Positions 24,782-34,306 of a stretch of DNA of 38,312 nt are shown here, piece after piece; within the stretch, counting starts at the first letter, position 1, and each line of letters begins with the position of its first letter. The translations under genes were made by a program, and so were the position numbers. Under the pieces are notes generated by a model that was given only the letters and a program-made list of their open reading frames with translations, had not been told where the DNA came from and made no database searches. The stretch covers positions 1 through 38,312 of the forward strand of contig JAJFIQ010000007.1 in assembly GCA_021774785.1 (NCBI GenBank). Direction: 5' to 3'. This stretch comes from Emcibacter sp. Its GTDB lineage: Bacteria > Pseudomonadota > Alphaproteobacteria > Sphingomonadales > Emcibacteraceae.

Positions 24782-26761
24782 CTACCGGAAGTTAGTCAAG
24801 GCAGGGCCGAGAGCCCTCTCAAGTGGACCAAGAAAAGGTTTAAAATTCTGCCATTGATCCGTGCCTGATTTATAGATTGGTTGACGAACCTGTTCAGAAC
24901 TTGGGGTACGGACAGCACGTTTTGTTTTGTAAAAATCAAGACAAGCCTGCTCGAATGGGAGGCCGCAATAGTCCAGAATACGCCGCACCTGTGTTTCAAG
25001 ATCGTCGATCACATCCTCATATTGCACCCGTAATATCCGCCCGGGCAATTCTTTGTCCCAATGATCCATAATTTCCACATAACGCCGGTAATAATGACCA
25101 ATGTCCTCAAGGCCATAGGAGAATTGCTGCCCCTCTCCGAACAGCTGCTTGAAACCGCTGAAACAGCAGGCCATAGGGTGGCGTCGGGCATCAATGATTT
25201 TTGCATTGGGCAGCATCAGGTGAATGAGGGCAATATGGCGAAAATTATTAGGCATCTTGTCAATAAAAAAAGCGGCGCCCTGTCGGTGGTATTGAGTGTC
25301 TTTAATATATTCCTCACCCATTTTCGTCAGATCACTGGGTGCTATCTCATTCAGAATTCCCGGGTAACGCGGATTATCCTGAAGCACCTCCCGACCATTC
25401 AGCCGATGCGCCAGACCAATAATATTGGCCAGTTCCATCGTGCCATCAACCTGTGAGTGGGACGAGAGGATTTGTTCCAAAAGCGTCGATCCCGCGCGGG
25501 GAAGCCCAACAATAAATATGGGATCAGGGGCCGGACAACCTGTCTTTTCATGGCGTTTAAAAAATGCCGCGTCAAATAACTTCTTCTGCGTATCGTATGC
25601 CTTGTTCATAGGTTTTCTGTCAAATTTCTCCAAATCATTTTTCAAGGCATTGCCACGGGAATAACAGGAAAAAGCCTCTTCAAATTTTTCACTGTCCTCA
25701 AGGTCTTTGCCCAGCGCAAAACACAAATGTATTTTATCATTTAAGGGTGTGGCAGAATTTGCCTCATGGTCGCGCATATGTTGGCGTTCTTTCGGTGAAA
25801 AGCGATAGGTTTTCAGGTTTGCCAGCGACCAGAATGCATCACCATATTCGGGCTTGACACTATAGCTGCGCCGGTAAGCCTCAATGGCATCATCAACCCG
25901 CCCCATGGTCTTTAAGGCATGTCCCAGCGTCAGAAGAAGCTCATGATCATCTGGTGTTGTTTTCAGGACATTTTCAAAAGTGCTAATGGCCGCTTCAAAA
26001 TCTCCCATGGCCTGTTGGGCGTTGCCAAGGCAGTTTTGGAAATTAGTATTATTGGGGTCAGAGCTCAGCAGAACTTGTGCTTGTTCCAAGGCTTTATTAA
26101 ATTTTTGCCGCTTTTGCAAAACATGAACATAGTCCAGCCGTGCGCGTCTAAAATCGGGATCAAACTCAAGACAACTTGCCAATAAAAATTCAGCATCATC
26201 AAGGATTTGAAACTTGGACCCTAATTCTGCCAGCAAACGCATGGCTTCGGGATGACGGGGTTGGCCTTGTAAAAAATGACGGCAGAGCTCTTCTGCCTGG
26301 TATAATTGTTTTTGATGGATCAGGCTGGCTACAGATACCAGTTCGGGTGGCAAGCTGGAAAGCCAGGCCACATGTTGTTGTGCTTCCTGACCTTTGGGAT
26401 AATTTGGTATTTCGGCCAACGCCCCCCAACTTCCAAACAAGGCGGGGTTTATCTCAACCGCTTTTTCAAAGGCTGCTATGGCTTCAGAAGATTGACCTAG
26501 CTCCTGATAAATATAGCCCTGTTCCTGATATGCCCGGCCATAACCCGGCTCATCCGCCAATATCTGATCAAGATTTGTCAGCGCCTCTGAATGTTTTTCC
26601 TGTTTGCGCCGACAAACTGCAAGGCAATATAGCCCTTCAATATGCCCCGGATTTTCCAGGAGCATTTTATTGAGCAGTCCAGAGGCCTCTTGGAGGTTTC
26701 CCCTCTGTATCAACAATTGGCCTTGGTTAATAATATTCTCAAGTGATGGTTCTTCAGCCAA
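24782..26761 (-). CDS. TPR-repeat sulfotransferase family protein
   Basis: This 659-residue two-part protein has roughly residues 1-330 as tandem tetratricopeptide repeats (for example ALTNLDQILADEPGYGRAYQ and AIAAFEKAVEINPALFG). The C-terminal half is a PAPS-dependent sulfotransferase domain. It has the 5'-phosphosulfate loop PIFIVGLPRAGSTLLEQIL, a later 3'-phosphate-binding segment IIDARRHPMACCFSGFKQLF, and a catalytic-region IALIHLMLPNAK. There is no signal peptide, so it is probably cytoplasmic. The sulfate acceptor is unknown; a glycan, lipid or protein tyrosine are all options. It lies 115 bp after the TonB-dependent receptor gene and beyond that gene's terminator, which suggests partly coupled expression. 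Confidence 0.85.
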   Translation of the reverse strand: MAEEPSLENIINQGQLLIQRGNLQEASGLLNKMLLENPGHIEGLYCLAVCRRKQEKHSEALTNLDQILADEPGYGRAYQEQGYIYQELGQSSEAIAAFEKAVEINPALFGSWGALAEIPNYPKGQEAQQHVAWLSSLPPELVSVASLIHQKQLYQAEELCRHFLQGQPRHPEAMRLLAELGSKFQILDDAEFLLASCLEFDPDFRRARLDYVHVLQKRQKFNKALEQAQVLLSSDPNNTNFQNCLGNAQQAMGDFEAAISTFENVLKTTPDDHELLLTLGHALKTMGRVDDAIEAYRRSYSVKPEYGDAFWSLANLKTYRFSPKERQHMRDHEANSATPLNDKIHLCFALGKDLEDSEKFEEAFSCYSRGNALKNDLEKFDRKPMNKAYDTQKKLFDAAFFKRHEKTGCPAPDPIFIVGLPRAGSTLLEQILSSHSQVDGTMELANIIGLAHRLNGREVLQDNPRYPGILNEIAPSDLTKMGEEYIKDTQYHRQGAAFFIDKMPNNFRHIALIHLMLPNAKIIDARRHPMACCFSGFKQLFGEGQQFSYGLEDIGHYYRRYVEIMDHWDKELPGRILRVQYEDVIDDLETQVRRILDYCGLPFEQACLDFYKTKRAVRTPSSEQVRQPIYKSGTDQWQNFKPFLGPLERALGPALTNFR

Positions 26762-26822
26762 GTATATTTCCCTTTTCCCATGATATTCCTAGCATGGTTT
26801 CTGCGAGTTATAAATAGAAGAA

Positions 26823-26848
26823 GGGCCGGTGTGTTGAAGCACCGGCCC
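26823..26848 (-). terminator. Intrinsic terminator after the TonB-dependent receptor gene
   Basis: GGGCCGGTG and CACCGGCCC form a perfect 9-bp GC-rich stem with an 8-nt loop, starting about 29 bp after the receptor's stop codon. On the minus strand a T-rich tract (TTCTTCTATTT) follows. The tail is not a pure T run, so some read-through into the sulfotransferase gene is likely. Confidence 0.8.
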
Positions 26849-26876
26849 TGCAACTTTTCAGAGTGGTTTAAGCATC

Positions 26877-29318
26877 TTAATAATCAAAAGATACTCTGAA
26901 ACCGATTGTACGAGGCCGTGTTGGAACGAATCGTAAAACACTTTCCTCGCTAGCAGCACTCAACAAGCCAAGCTCGTCAAAGGCATTATCCACAAATAGA
27001 GTGGCGCGCCACTGATCCTTTGAAAGACCCGCAGACAGATTTACCTGAGTATAGCTGGGCAATGTCTGACGGTTTGCGATAACCAGAGAGCTGAAACGTG
27101 TTCCGGTCCACGTGAACACACCTTGAGTGAACGCGGAATATTCACCAACGTTCCAATGGTAACGTGCACCAATATTGCCCTCTGTTGTTGGCGACAAAGG
27201 AAGATCAGAGCCTTTAGGCGCAATATTAATCAGTGTCGCAGGAAGTTTGGTTATGCGTGAATCAATGTAAGAAAACGAGCCGAATAGATCCAGGTTGTCC
27301 CCGGCAGCCCATTCAACCTGTAACTCAGCACCATCAACTTTAGCATCCCCAACATTATCAAAAAAGGTGATATTGGAGATAGAGAAATCAAGGACACCTT
27401 GCTGAAGGTTACTGAAATCAACATGGTAAATGGCACCATTGATACGCAGAGTATTATTCAACCACATGGTTTTAAAGCCAAGCTCGTAATTATCCACATC
27501 ATCGGTACCAAACGATGCGACGACACCTTCGCTGCCCGGATCACCAGGGCCATTTGTCCCTGGAGCTCTGGCACCACGACCGGCAGCACGGTTAAAGCCA
27601 CCACTGCGGAACCCTTGCGAGAATGTGGCGTACAACAAAGCTTCGTCCGTTGCTTGCCATGCCAGATTCGCCTTGAAAATAACATCAGACAAGTTCTTGG
27701 GTGATTGTCCCGCGAGGTTTGCATCCACATTGGCACCGCCAGCGGCCCCAGGCCCTGTGGCGCGTGAACCAAAGTTTGATGATCCCATCAACCCAATGTC
27801 AATGCTATAACGTCGCGCACCAAACGTTGCGGTCAGGCGATCCGTAATATCGAAAGCAGCTTCACCAAAAAATGATATTTCTTCGCGATCAGCTTGAAAA
27901 TCATTGAAGAACACGACACCAGGAGGACGCGGGTCGCCGCCCGTATTGGTAAAGGCTCCAGGGATTGAGAAGTTTGGTTGCAAACCGGCATTGGTGGAAC
28001 CATCCCAAAAGAAGTCAGTTAAAAAATTGAGCTTATTATCATCATAATAAAGCCCACCTATTGCCCTGAAGCGTTTATCAGAATCTGTGGCAAAACGAAT
28101 TTCCTGAACAATTCGTTTTTGTTGCGAATATTCCAACGTTGTGGATACCGGGCTAAAACATTGGTCTCTGGCCAAGGTACAGGTGTAATAGGCAGAACTC
28201 CCACCGAACGCAATATATTGCGTATAGTCGGTTTTCCCGTTAAATCTACGGTCCGTATAAGAGCCGTTATAGATGACCTCAAGTCCGGCCATCATGCCCT
28301 TCAACGTCCACTGCGAAATATCCACCTTGTCATCGGCCTCGTTAGGTGAGAATGTTGATGCATTCAGATCGCGACCTGTGCTTTTAAGTGGATTAAATTC
28401 AAATAGACCCTGTGTATCAAGTCTCTGAGCTGTATGCTGAACCAGCAAATCCCAATTTTCATTGACTTGCCAGAGCGCGCTTGCCCTTATCCCACGATAG
28501 GTCGCGTCATTATAATTTTTTTCTGTAAAAGCACCATTATTGGCTGATTGAATATTGTCCGGGATAATTCCTCCCAATCCGCGATGATCCTCTGGCAGAG
28601 AAATTGTGGCAAAGACATTATCGATATAGCCCGCTTCCGTGGAACTATACCCGGCCACACGAAGTGCCAGTTTATCCTCAACGACCGGAATATTGATATA
28701 GCCCTCAAGTTTGGTACTGACCCCACCACTACGTGTAGATGAAGCGCCCACAATGCCTCCCGCATGAAATTCATTCATTTGCGGCTTGTTGGTAATGAGA
28801 CGAAGAGTACCTGCCTGAGAACTGGATCCAAACAAAGTGCCTTGTGGGCCTTTCAATACTTCGATCCGCTGTAAATCAACCGCATATAAATCAATATTAC
28901 GTCCTGCGGTCGAGATCGGTGCTTCATCAAGATATGTAGCCACGCCAGGCTCACCACCAATACCGGCCAGTCTGACAGCTGTTCGGCCAGAGTTTATGCC
29001 ACGTATATAAATATCTTTTTTGCCTGGGCCCTGACCATCTCCACTTACGCCCGGCAGATAGGAGACATATTCATCAAAACTGTCGATGCCAAGCTCCTTG
29101 AGCTTTTGCCCACTCACCGCCTGAACTGCGACCGCCACAGATTGCTGGTTTTCAGATCTGCGGGTGGCTGTCACAATGATCTCATCCAGAGCGCGTCCAT
29201 CTTTATCTGCGCTTACTGTTTCCTGGGAAAATGCAACTCCTGCAGATCCCAGAACAACGGCACCAATCAACGCTGTAGACAGCGCTGTAGTGCCTAAAAT
29301 TTTCTTATCAATTAACAT
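26877..29318 (-). CDS. TonB-dependent outer-membrane receptor
   Basis: This 813-residue protein has a signal peptide (MLIDKKILGTTALSTALIGA, cleavage near AFSQ-E at about residue 31) and a TonB box/plug start LDEIIVTATRRSENQQSVAV. Plug motifs GKKDIYIRGINSGR and LQRIEVLKGPQGTLFGSSSQ follow, then AGTLRLITNKP. The rest is a beta-barrel rich in aromatic strands, ending in GFRVSFDY with the expected terminal aromatic residue. GGGGAAAG precedes the ATG at good spacing. Ligand specificity is not readable; this long type is common in alphaproteobacteria for organic substrates rather than only siderophores. Downstream of the glp operon and upstream of the amine genes, it might admit a phospholipid-derived compound, which is inference. 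Confidence 0.93.
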   Translation of the reverse strand: MLIDKKILGTTALSTALIGAVVLGSAGVAFSQETVSADKDGRALDEIIVTATRRSENQQSVAVAVQAVSGQKLKELGIDSFDEYVSYLPGVSGDGQGPGKKDIYIRGINSGRTAVRLAGIGGEPGVATYLDEAPISTAGRNIDLYAVDLQRIEVLKGPQGTLFGSSSQAGTLRLITNKPQMNEFHAGGIVGASSTRSGGVSTKLEGYINIPVVEDKLALRVAGYSSTEAGYIDNVFATISLPEDHRGLGGIIPDNIQSANNGAFTEKNYNDATYRGIRASALWQVNENWDLLVQHTAQRLDTQGLFEFNPLKSTGRDLNASTFSPNEADDKVDISQWTLKGMMAGLEVIYNGSYTDRRFNGKTDYTQYIAFGGSSAYYTCTLARDQCFSPVSTTLEYSQQKRIVQEIRFATDSDKRFRAIGGLYYDDNKLNFLTDFFWDGSTNAGLQPNFSIPGAFTNTGGDPRPPGVVFFNDFQADREEISFFGEAAFDITDRLTATFGARRYSIDIGLMGSSNFGSRATGPGAAGGANVDANLAGQSPKNLSDVIFKANLAWQATDEALLYATFSQGFRSGGFNRAAGRGARAPGTNGPGDPGSEGVVASFGTDDVDNYELGFKTMWLNNTLRINGAIYHVDFSNLQQGVLDFSISNITFFDNVGDAKVDGAELQVEWAAGDNLDLFGSFSYIDSRITKLPATLINIAPKGSDLPLSPTTEGNIGARYHWNVGEYSAFTQGVFTWTGTRFSSLVIANRQTLPSYTQVNLSAGLSKDQWRATLFVDNAFDELGLLSAASEESVLRFVPTRPRTIGFRVSFDY

Positions 29319-29389
29319 TTATCTTTCCCCTTTTAGGTTGATATTTCCCATAAGCTCACACAACAAACTTCTAAGTTATTCTCACATGA

Positions 29390-29417
29390 ATGCTCAAAAT
29401 AAATTATTTTGAAGCAT
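29390..29417. promoter_or_regulatory. 28-bp inverted repeat upstream of the TonB-dependent receptor gene
   Basis: ATGC-TCAAAATAA (29390-29402) and TTATTTTGA-A-GCAT (29404-29417) pair over 13 bp around a single central base, with one bulged A. It lies 72-99 bp before the receptor's start. A transcription-factor operator fits better than a terminator, because no T-tract follows. Nothing else was identified in 29319-29691. Confidence 0.5.
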
Positions 29418-29691
29418 AGGGTTTATAGGCAATTATAGATGACAAACGGCGTTTAAACACCGCACGATAACCAGTCCTAATCCTCATAAACCGGCCAATA
29501 CATTGAGGTATAATTTTGATCAAAAACACCAGATCCATATACCTCACAACATGACGATAGTGATGACATGTCATTTTGAGGAATTCATATCAAACTTCCC
29601 CCTTTCCGCTATCCAGTTTACAATAACTTTTATTTGTTCAGGCAATGGAAGTTTTGTGACCTCCGGCCTTATCGCAAAAAACGCTTTCATT

Positions 29692-31053
29692 TTAAATGGC
29701 CCCCTCAAGTGCTGGTGAGGAAGTTATCTTTTTTTCTGCTTTCCATGTCATGGCAAGCAACACAATGGAGAAAAAACAAGCTGCCAGAATTATGCCAAAG
29801 CCCGCATCCCAACCCCATTTATCAACCACAATACCGATCACAATATTTGCCGTCATTGCCCCGCCAACATAGCCAAACAGGCCGGTAAAACCCGCTGCGG
29901 TTCCAGCAGCTTTCTTGGGGGCAAGGTCAAGGGCATGAAGCCCGATCAACATCACCGGACCATATATAAAGAAGCCAATGCCGATCAGCATGGCAATATC
30001 TATGCCCGGGTTTCCTGTGGGATTGAGCCAATAGACAATCACGCAGATCATGGTCAGCAGCATAAAAACAATCGCCGCCGGGGCACGGCGTCCCTTAAAG
30101 ACAACATCCGACAGCCAACCACAAATAAGCGTTCCGGGTATCCCCGCCCATTCATACATGGCGTAGGCCCAACTGCTGTTATCAAAAGAAAACGCCTTTA
30201 CTTCGCTGAGATAGGTTGGTGCCCAGTCAAGAACCCCGTATCGCACCAGGTAAACAAAGGCATTGGCGAACGCAATCATCCATAAAAGTTTGTTATTGAG
30301 AACATATTTAAAGAAAATTTCTTTAGCTGAAAATTCGGTCTCATGGTCAGTGCTATAGGCAAATGATTTCGGATAATCATTGTTATGTTCCTCAATACTG
30401 GGCAGTCCCTGTGACTGGGGTGTATCCCTGACCATGAGAAAAATAATGGCGGCTATTACAAGAGCAAACAAACCATGAAAATACAAGATTGCATGCCAAT
30501 CCGCAAAAATTGCCATGCCCAGAATAGCTATGGGACCCACAAACCCGCCGCCCACATTATGGGCTACGTTCCATAGGGCCATTTTCGTTCCCCGTTCACT
30601 TGGCGAGAACCAATGGACCATTATCCGACCGCTGGGCGGCCAACCCATCCCCTGAAACCAGCCATTAAGGAGCAAAAGCATAAACATGATGCCCACCGAG
30701 CTGGTGGCAAGAGGTATTGTCCCCATGACAATTAGAATGAAAGCTGAAACCATCAGCCCAAGAGACATAAATACTCGTGCATTGCTCCGGTCAGAGACGC
30801 TGCCCATAAAAAATTTAGATAAGCCATAAGCAATGGATACACCGGAAAGCGCCAACCCTAACTCAGCCTTTGAATAGCCTTCCTCAATGAGATGAGGCAT
30901 GGCAAGGCTGAAATTTTTCCGCACCAGATAATAGCCCGCATAACCTATAAAAATTCCAATAAAAACCTGCCAGCGCAGACGCGCATATGCGCGATTCGCC
31001 TCACCTGCATGAAGCTTTTCGCAGTGTGCCGCCGGTTTTAAAAACCCAATCAT
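29692..31053 (-). CDS. glpT: Glycerol-3-phosphate transporter GlpT
   Basis: This 453-residue MFS organophosphate:phosphate antiporter imports sn-glycerol 3-phosphate across the inner membrane. The N-terminal segment [20 protein letters not shown] carries the arginine ([14 protein letters not shown]) that binds phosphate in Glp[15 protein letters not shown] is the loop 2-3 motif, and [20 protein letters not shown] is diagnostic for the OPA family. A second-half [15 protein letters not shown] also matches. About 12 membrane segments are visible. It is the third gene of glpD-glpQ-glpT, 29 bp after glpQ. Confidence 0.95.
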   Translation of the reverse strand: MIGFLKPAAHCEKLHAGEANRAYARLRWQVFIGIFIGYAGYYLVRKNFSLAMPHLIEEGYSKAELGLALSGVSIAYGLSKFFMGSVSDRSNARVFMSLGLMVSAFILIVMGTIPLATSSVGIMFMLLLLNGWFQGMGWPPSGRIMVHWFSPSERGTKMALWNVAHNVGGGFVGPIAILGMAIFADWHAILYFHGLFALVIAAIIFLMVRDTPQSQGLPSIEEHNNDYPKSFAYSTDHETEFSAKEIFFKYVLNNKLLWMIAFANAFVYLVRYGVLDWAPTYLSEVKAFSFDNSSWAYAMYEWAGIPGTLICGWLSDVVFKGRRAPAAIVFMLLTMICVIVYWLNPTGNPGIDIAMLIGIGFFIYGPVMLIGLHALDLAPKKAAGTAAGFTGLFGYVGGAMTANIVIGIVVDKWGWDAGFGIILAACFFSIVLLAMTWKAEKKITSSPALEGAI

Positions 31054-31082
31054 AGTGCCCGTATTCCTTTATTTCTAAGCGA

Positions 31083-32147
31083 TTACTTGCTGGATGATTT
31101 CAAGAAATCCACGGTTCTGTCGGTAAAATCTGTGAACACCCCGTCAACGCCAAACTGGAATAAAAAGATATGCAAAAGATCCGTATAATTTTCCGCATAG
31201 GCCGGAATTTCCGTGTTTTCTACACGAAAAGTATAGGGATGAACGACCAGCCCTGCCGCATGCGCACGGGATACCAGACCGGTTGTCTGGATATTGCCCA
31301 CAACAGATTCCTCGCTGATTATCATCGACATTTTCGGCCCGATGCCATCAGCATATTCAGCAATCTCTTTTATACTGCCCTTCTTCTTGATCCACTCACC
31401 ATCGTCCGCAGGCCATAAAAGCTGGACCAGCTTTATGTCCATCCCCATTTCGGGCAGTAAATCATCATGAATACGTTTTAATTCCGGAGGTTCAAAAGAC
31501 TGGAGGTAGATTTTGTCCGTTTTTTTCGTATAGCCATAGGCTTTGAGAATTTTGAGGACAGCCCGTGAAATATCCTTACCTTCCTGCCTATGAAAATCAG
31601 CGCTTTTAATTTCAGGGTATATCCCGATATCCCTTCCCATAGATTTGTTCAGTCCCTGGACAAGCTCAATTTCTTCTTCAAATGTATGGATTTTAAATTT
31701 TGATTCTTCCAAGGGAAAACGGTCTTTAAAGACAGGTGTATGTTGCCCGTCTGACACCTCAAAACGTTCAATTACAGAAAGCTTTTCAAGCTCGGCAAGT
31801 GTGAAATCAATGACATAATACTTGCCGTCCTTGCGGGCACGATCAGGAAAAACATCCCGTACATTTGTGACCTGATCCAGATGATGGTCGTGAAGAACAA
31901 TGATCCTGTCATCACGGGTCATCACTAGGTCTTGCTCGACATAATCCGCCCCCATGGCATATGCCATGGCTTTGGCCGCAATTGTATGCTCCGGCAAATA
32001 TCCACTCGCCCCCCTGTGGGCGATAACTATTTTCTTGTCACTCAGATCCGCGCCGTGAGACAGGGCTGAATTTGCTAAAAAACCTGAACAAAGCCCGATC
32101 GTTATGAGTCGGCTGAAAAACCGGAATAGTTTATAAGAATTCATCAT
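31083..32147 (-). CDS. glpQ: Periplasmic glycerophosphodiester phosphodiesterase GlpQ
   Basis: GlpQ hydrolyses glycerophosphodiesters such as glycerophosphoethanolamine and glycerophosphocholine to sn-glycerol 3-phosphate plus the free alcohol. The 354-residue protein has a signal peptide (IGLCSGFLANSALSHGADLS, about 17-36). It carries the catalytic TIM-barrel motifs VIAHRGASGYLPEHTIAA, DYVEQDLVMTRD and LHDHHLDQVTNV, and a late VDGVFTDFTDR. These match the long periplasmic GlpQ type, not the cytoplasmic UgpQ. Its ATG overlaps the glpD stop by 4 bp, so the two are translationally coupled. The alcohols it would release match the catabolic genes on both sides. Confidence 0.95.
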   Translation of the reverse strand: MMNSYKLFRFFSRLITIGLCSGFLANSALSHGADLSDKKIVIAHRGASGYLPEHTIAAKAMAYAMGADYVEQDLVMTRDDRIIVLHDHHLDQVTNVRDVFPDRARKDGKYYVIDFTLAELEKLSVIERFEVSDGQHTPVFKDRFPLEESKFKIHTFEEEIELVQGLNKSMGRDIGIYPEIKSADFHRQEGKDISRAVLKILKAYGYTKKTDKIYLQSFEPPELKRIHDDLLPEMGMDIKLVQLLWPADDGEWIKKKGSIKEIAEYADGIGPKMSMIISEESVVGNIQTTGLVSRAHAAGLVVHPYTFRVENTEIPAYAENYTDLLHIFLFQFGVDGVFTDFTDRTVDFLKSSSK

Positions 32148-33721
32148 TGCACGCCCTGTAAATTATATACTTTGTTTTGACTGTTGCCGGTTTTGCCGTA
32201 ATTTCTCATCCACAAATCCAGAGCAGCGATTTCAACGTCACTTAAACGCAACCCGAGCTTGCTTCTGCGCCACAAAATATCTTCCGCTGTCACTGCCCAT
32301 TCATTTTTCATGAGATAAATCACCTCTGCCTCGTATAAATCACCACCAAAACACAGGCCTAAATTTTCCATTTTCTGAATTTGATTCAATACCTTATCCG
32401 CCAAACTGCCATAGCTTCGCACAAGACGTTCCATGTATTTTTTATCGAGGGCGGGGTATTTGAAATGCATTCTGGCGGTTTCCGCCTCTACACTGCCCCC
32501 CGCCATATCACCACCGGGCAAGGTTTGCGCTGAGGTCCATTTGTCTTTCATTTCGGGGACAAGGTGTTTTATCTTTTCAAGAACGTCCTCTGCCTGAACC
32601 CGATAGGTCGTGACCTTTCCCCCGATAACGTTCAAAATCGCAGGCTGGCCGTTCAAGCCACCTTCGAGGTTTAAGATATAATCACGTGTTGCCGCCTGAG
32701 CCATGCCGGTGCCATCATCAAAAAGAGGGCGTACGCCTGCATATTGCCAGACCACATCCTTTGGGGTCAGGGGCCGCTCAAAATACTCGCTGACAAGATC
32801 ACAAAGATACGTAATTTCCTCAGTGGAAATCTTCACTCTGTTCAGGTCACCCTCATAATCCACGTCAGTCGTGCCAATGAGGGTGAAATTTTCTTGATAG
32901 GGAATCGTAAAAACAACCCGCCCATCACTACCTTGAAACGTATAGGCCTTGTTATGATTGTAGATCCGGGGAACTACAATATGACTGCCCTTTACCAAGC
33001 GCACCTCTGCTTTGGATTTGCCATTATTCGTTTCAGTTTTTTGATTTTCCGGCTGAATAACGTTCTCAACAATACCAGAGACCCATGGGCCTGCTGCATT
33101 AATCAGAATTTTGGCGCGCAGGACCCGTTTTACCCCTGTCATCATATCTTGAACTTCAATCGCCCAGAATTTGTTTTCTCGATGGGCCGAGAGAACCTTG
33201 CATCGGCTATAAATCTGCGCGCCTCTATCCCGAGCGGCCATGGCATTTAAAATGACCATCCTTGCATCATCTACGATGCAATCTGAATATTCAAAGGCCA
33301 TGCGGTATTTATCCCGCAACGCTTCGCCATAACGACTGTTTCGTAAATCGACCGTCTTGGTGCCTGACAATAATTTTCGCCCGCCCAGGTGATCATAGAG
33401 AAACAGTCCCAAGCGAATGAGCCAGGCAGGTCTGAGGCCCTTATGATGCGGCAGGAGAAAGCGCATAGGATGGACTATGTGCGGCGCAATACGTAAAAGT
33501 GTCTCACGCTCCTCAAGAGCTTTTCGAACAAGGCCGAACTCATAATATTCTAGGTACCGAAGCCCACCGTGAATAAGTTTTGAGCTGGAAGATGATGTTC
33601 CCTGAGCAAGATCGCCTTGCTCACATAAAGTAACATTCAGCCCACGGCCTGCAGCATCGCAGGCAATTCCGCAGCCATTTATACCGCCGCCAATAATAAA
33701 AATATCGGAAAGTTTTTCCAA
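32144..33721 (-). CDS. glpD: Aerobic glycerol-3-phosphate dehydrogenase GlpD
   Basis: This membrane-associated FAD enzyme oxidises sn-glycerol 3-phosphate to dihydroxyacetone phosphate and passes electrons to quinone. The 525-residue protein has the FAD-binding IIGGGINGCGIACDAAGRG (about 9-27), SSSSKLIHGGLRYLEYYEFG, RAKILINAAGPWV, FTLIGTTDVDY, and VIGGKVTTYRVQAED. The C-terminal cap domain (GDLYEAEVIYLMKNEWAVTA) is present. It is the first gene of the glp operon and is divergent from glpR. Dispersed AACGAAA repeats lie about 45-60 bp upstream and may bind GlpR. Confidence 0.96.
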   Translation of the reverse strand: MEKLSDIFIIGGGINGCGIACDAAGRGLNVTLCEQGDLAQGTSSSSSKLIHGGLRYLEYYEFGLVRKALEERETLLRIAPHIVHPMRFLLPHHKGLRPAWLIRLGLFLYDHLGGRKLLSGTKTVDLRNSRYGEALRDKYRMAFEYSDCIVDDARMVILNAMAARDRGAQIYSRCKVLSAHRENKFWAIEVQDMMTGVKRVLRAKILINAAGPWVSGIVENVIQPENQKTETNNGKSKAEVRLVKGSHIVVPRIYNHNKAYTFQGSDGRVVFTIPYQENFTLIGTTDVDYEGDLNRVKISTEEITYLCDLVSEYFERPLTPKDVVWQYAGVRPLFDDGTGMAQAATRDYILNLEGGLNGQPAILNVIGGKVTTYRVQAEDVLEKIKHLVPEMKDKWTSAQTLPGGDMAGGSVEAETARMHFKYPALDKKYMERLVRSYGSLADKVLNQIQKMENLGLCFGGDLYEAEVIYLMKNEWAVTAEDILWRRSKLGLRLSDVEIAALDLWMRNYGKTGNSQNKVYNLQGVQ

Positions 33722-33764
33722 TTTTTTTTCTTTTCAATTTTGTTATACTTCGCATTTTGTTAAT

Positions 33765-33782
33765 AACGAAAATTAAACGAAA
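33765..33782. promoter_or_regulatory. AACGAAA direct repeats upstream of glpD, possible GlpR site
   Basis: AACGAAA occurs at 33765-33771 and 33776-33782, 11 bp apart (one helical turn). On the glpD strand this reads TTTCGTT twice. DeoR-family regulators often use TTTCG-type half sites. A related ATTTCG lies near 33811. The remainder of 33722-33960 is AT-rich with no gene. Confidence 0.4.
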
Positions 33783-33965
33783 GGAAAAAGAAAGTCAAAT
33801 AAATGATTTCGCACAAAAACCAAAAATTTAACATAGAATACTATATTTTGAAAAACAGGCGCAGATAACTGAAATAGATTATTAATATCATATAATTAGC
33901 ACGAGGTGGCGAGGCAATTTCTCTCGAGATGTTCACAAGGAACTTATCAAGCATTTCCGCTTTGA

Positions 33966-34235
33966 CGTTACGGTGCGCTTTGCCGCGCCGCGGCAAATTC
34001 CCCTGTGTTCGCAATCCTTAAAGGTGTTGCCAGGATTTCTACACATGTGACTCAAATTGCTAAACGCAAAACCTTGATTCCGGGCATCAGAGACTATAAC
34101 CTGACTGGCAGTAACGTGTACACTGATGGCTTTCGGGCTTATGATGTTCTTGATGTTTCAAAGTTTTACCACCACGGTATCAACCACTCAAAACTGTTTG
34201 CGGATGCCAACCTCTACAAGACACTCCTCAAATGA
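33966..34235 (+). pseudogene. IS1595 (ISXO2-like) transposase fragment
   Basis: The frame ending at 34235 contains NSPVFAILKGVARI, then GSNVYTDGFRAYDVLDVS and GINHSKLFAD. These correspond to the central DDE domain of ISXO2-like transposases, including the second catalytic Asp in YTDG. The N-terminal zinc-ribbon part is missing (a stop lies just upstream at 33963), as is everything after HSKLFAD. It is therefore a decayed internal fragment. It sits in the glpD-glpR divergent region, and its last codon abuts the upstream extension of the glpR frame. Confidence 0.75.
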
Positions 34236-34306
34236 CGGGGCAAGTGAAAATAAGTTCCTTAGTTGTGTCAGTCCCATATAGAAAAACGAAACCAAAAAGA
34301 AGAACC

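Noticed and set aside
34232-34306. 25-codon upstream extension of glpR
   Set aside because: It begins in the IS remnant, and GlpR homologues align from the ATG at 34307.
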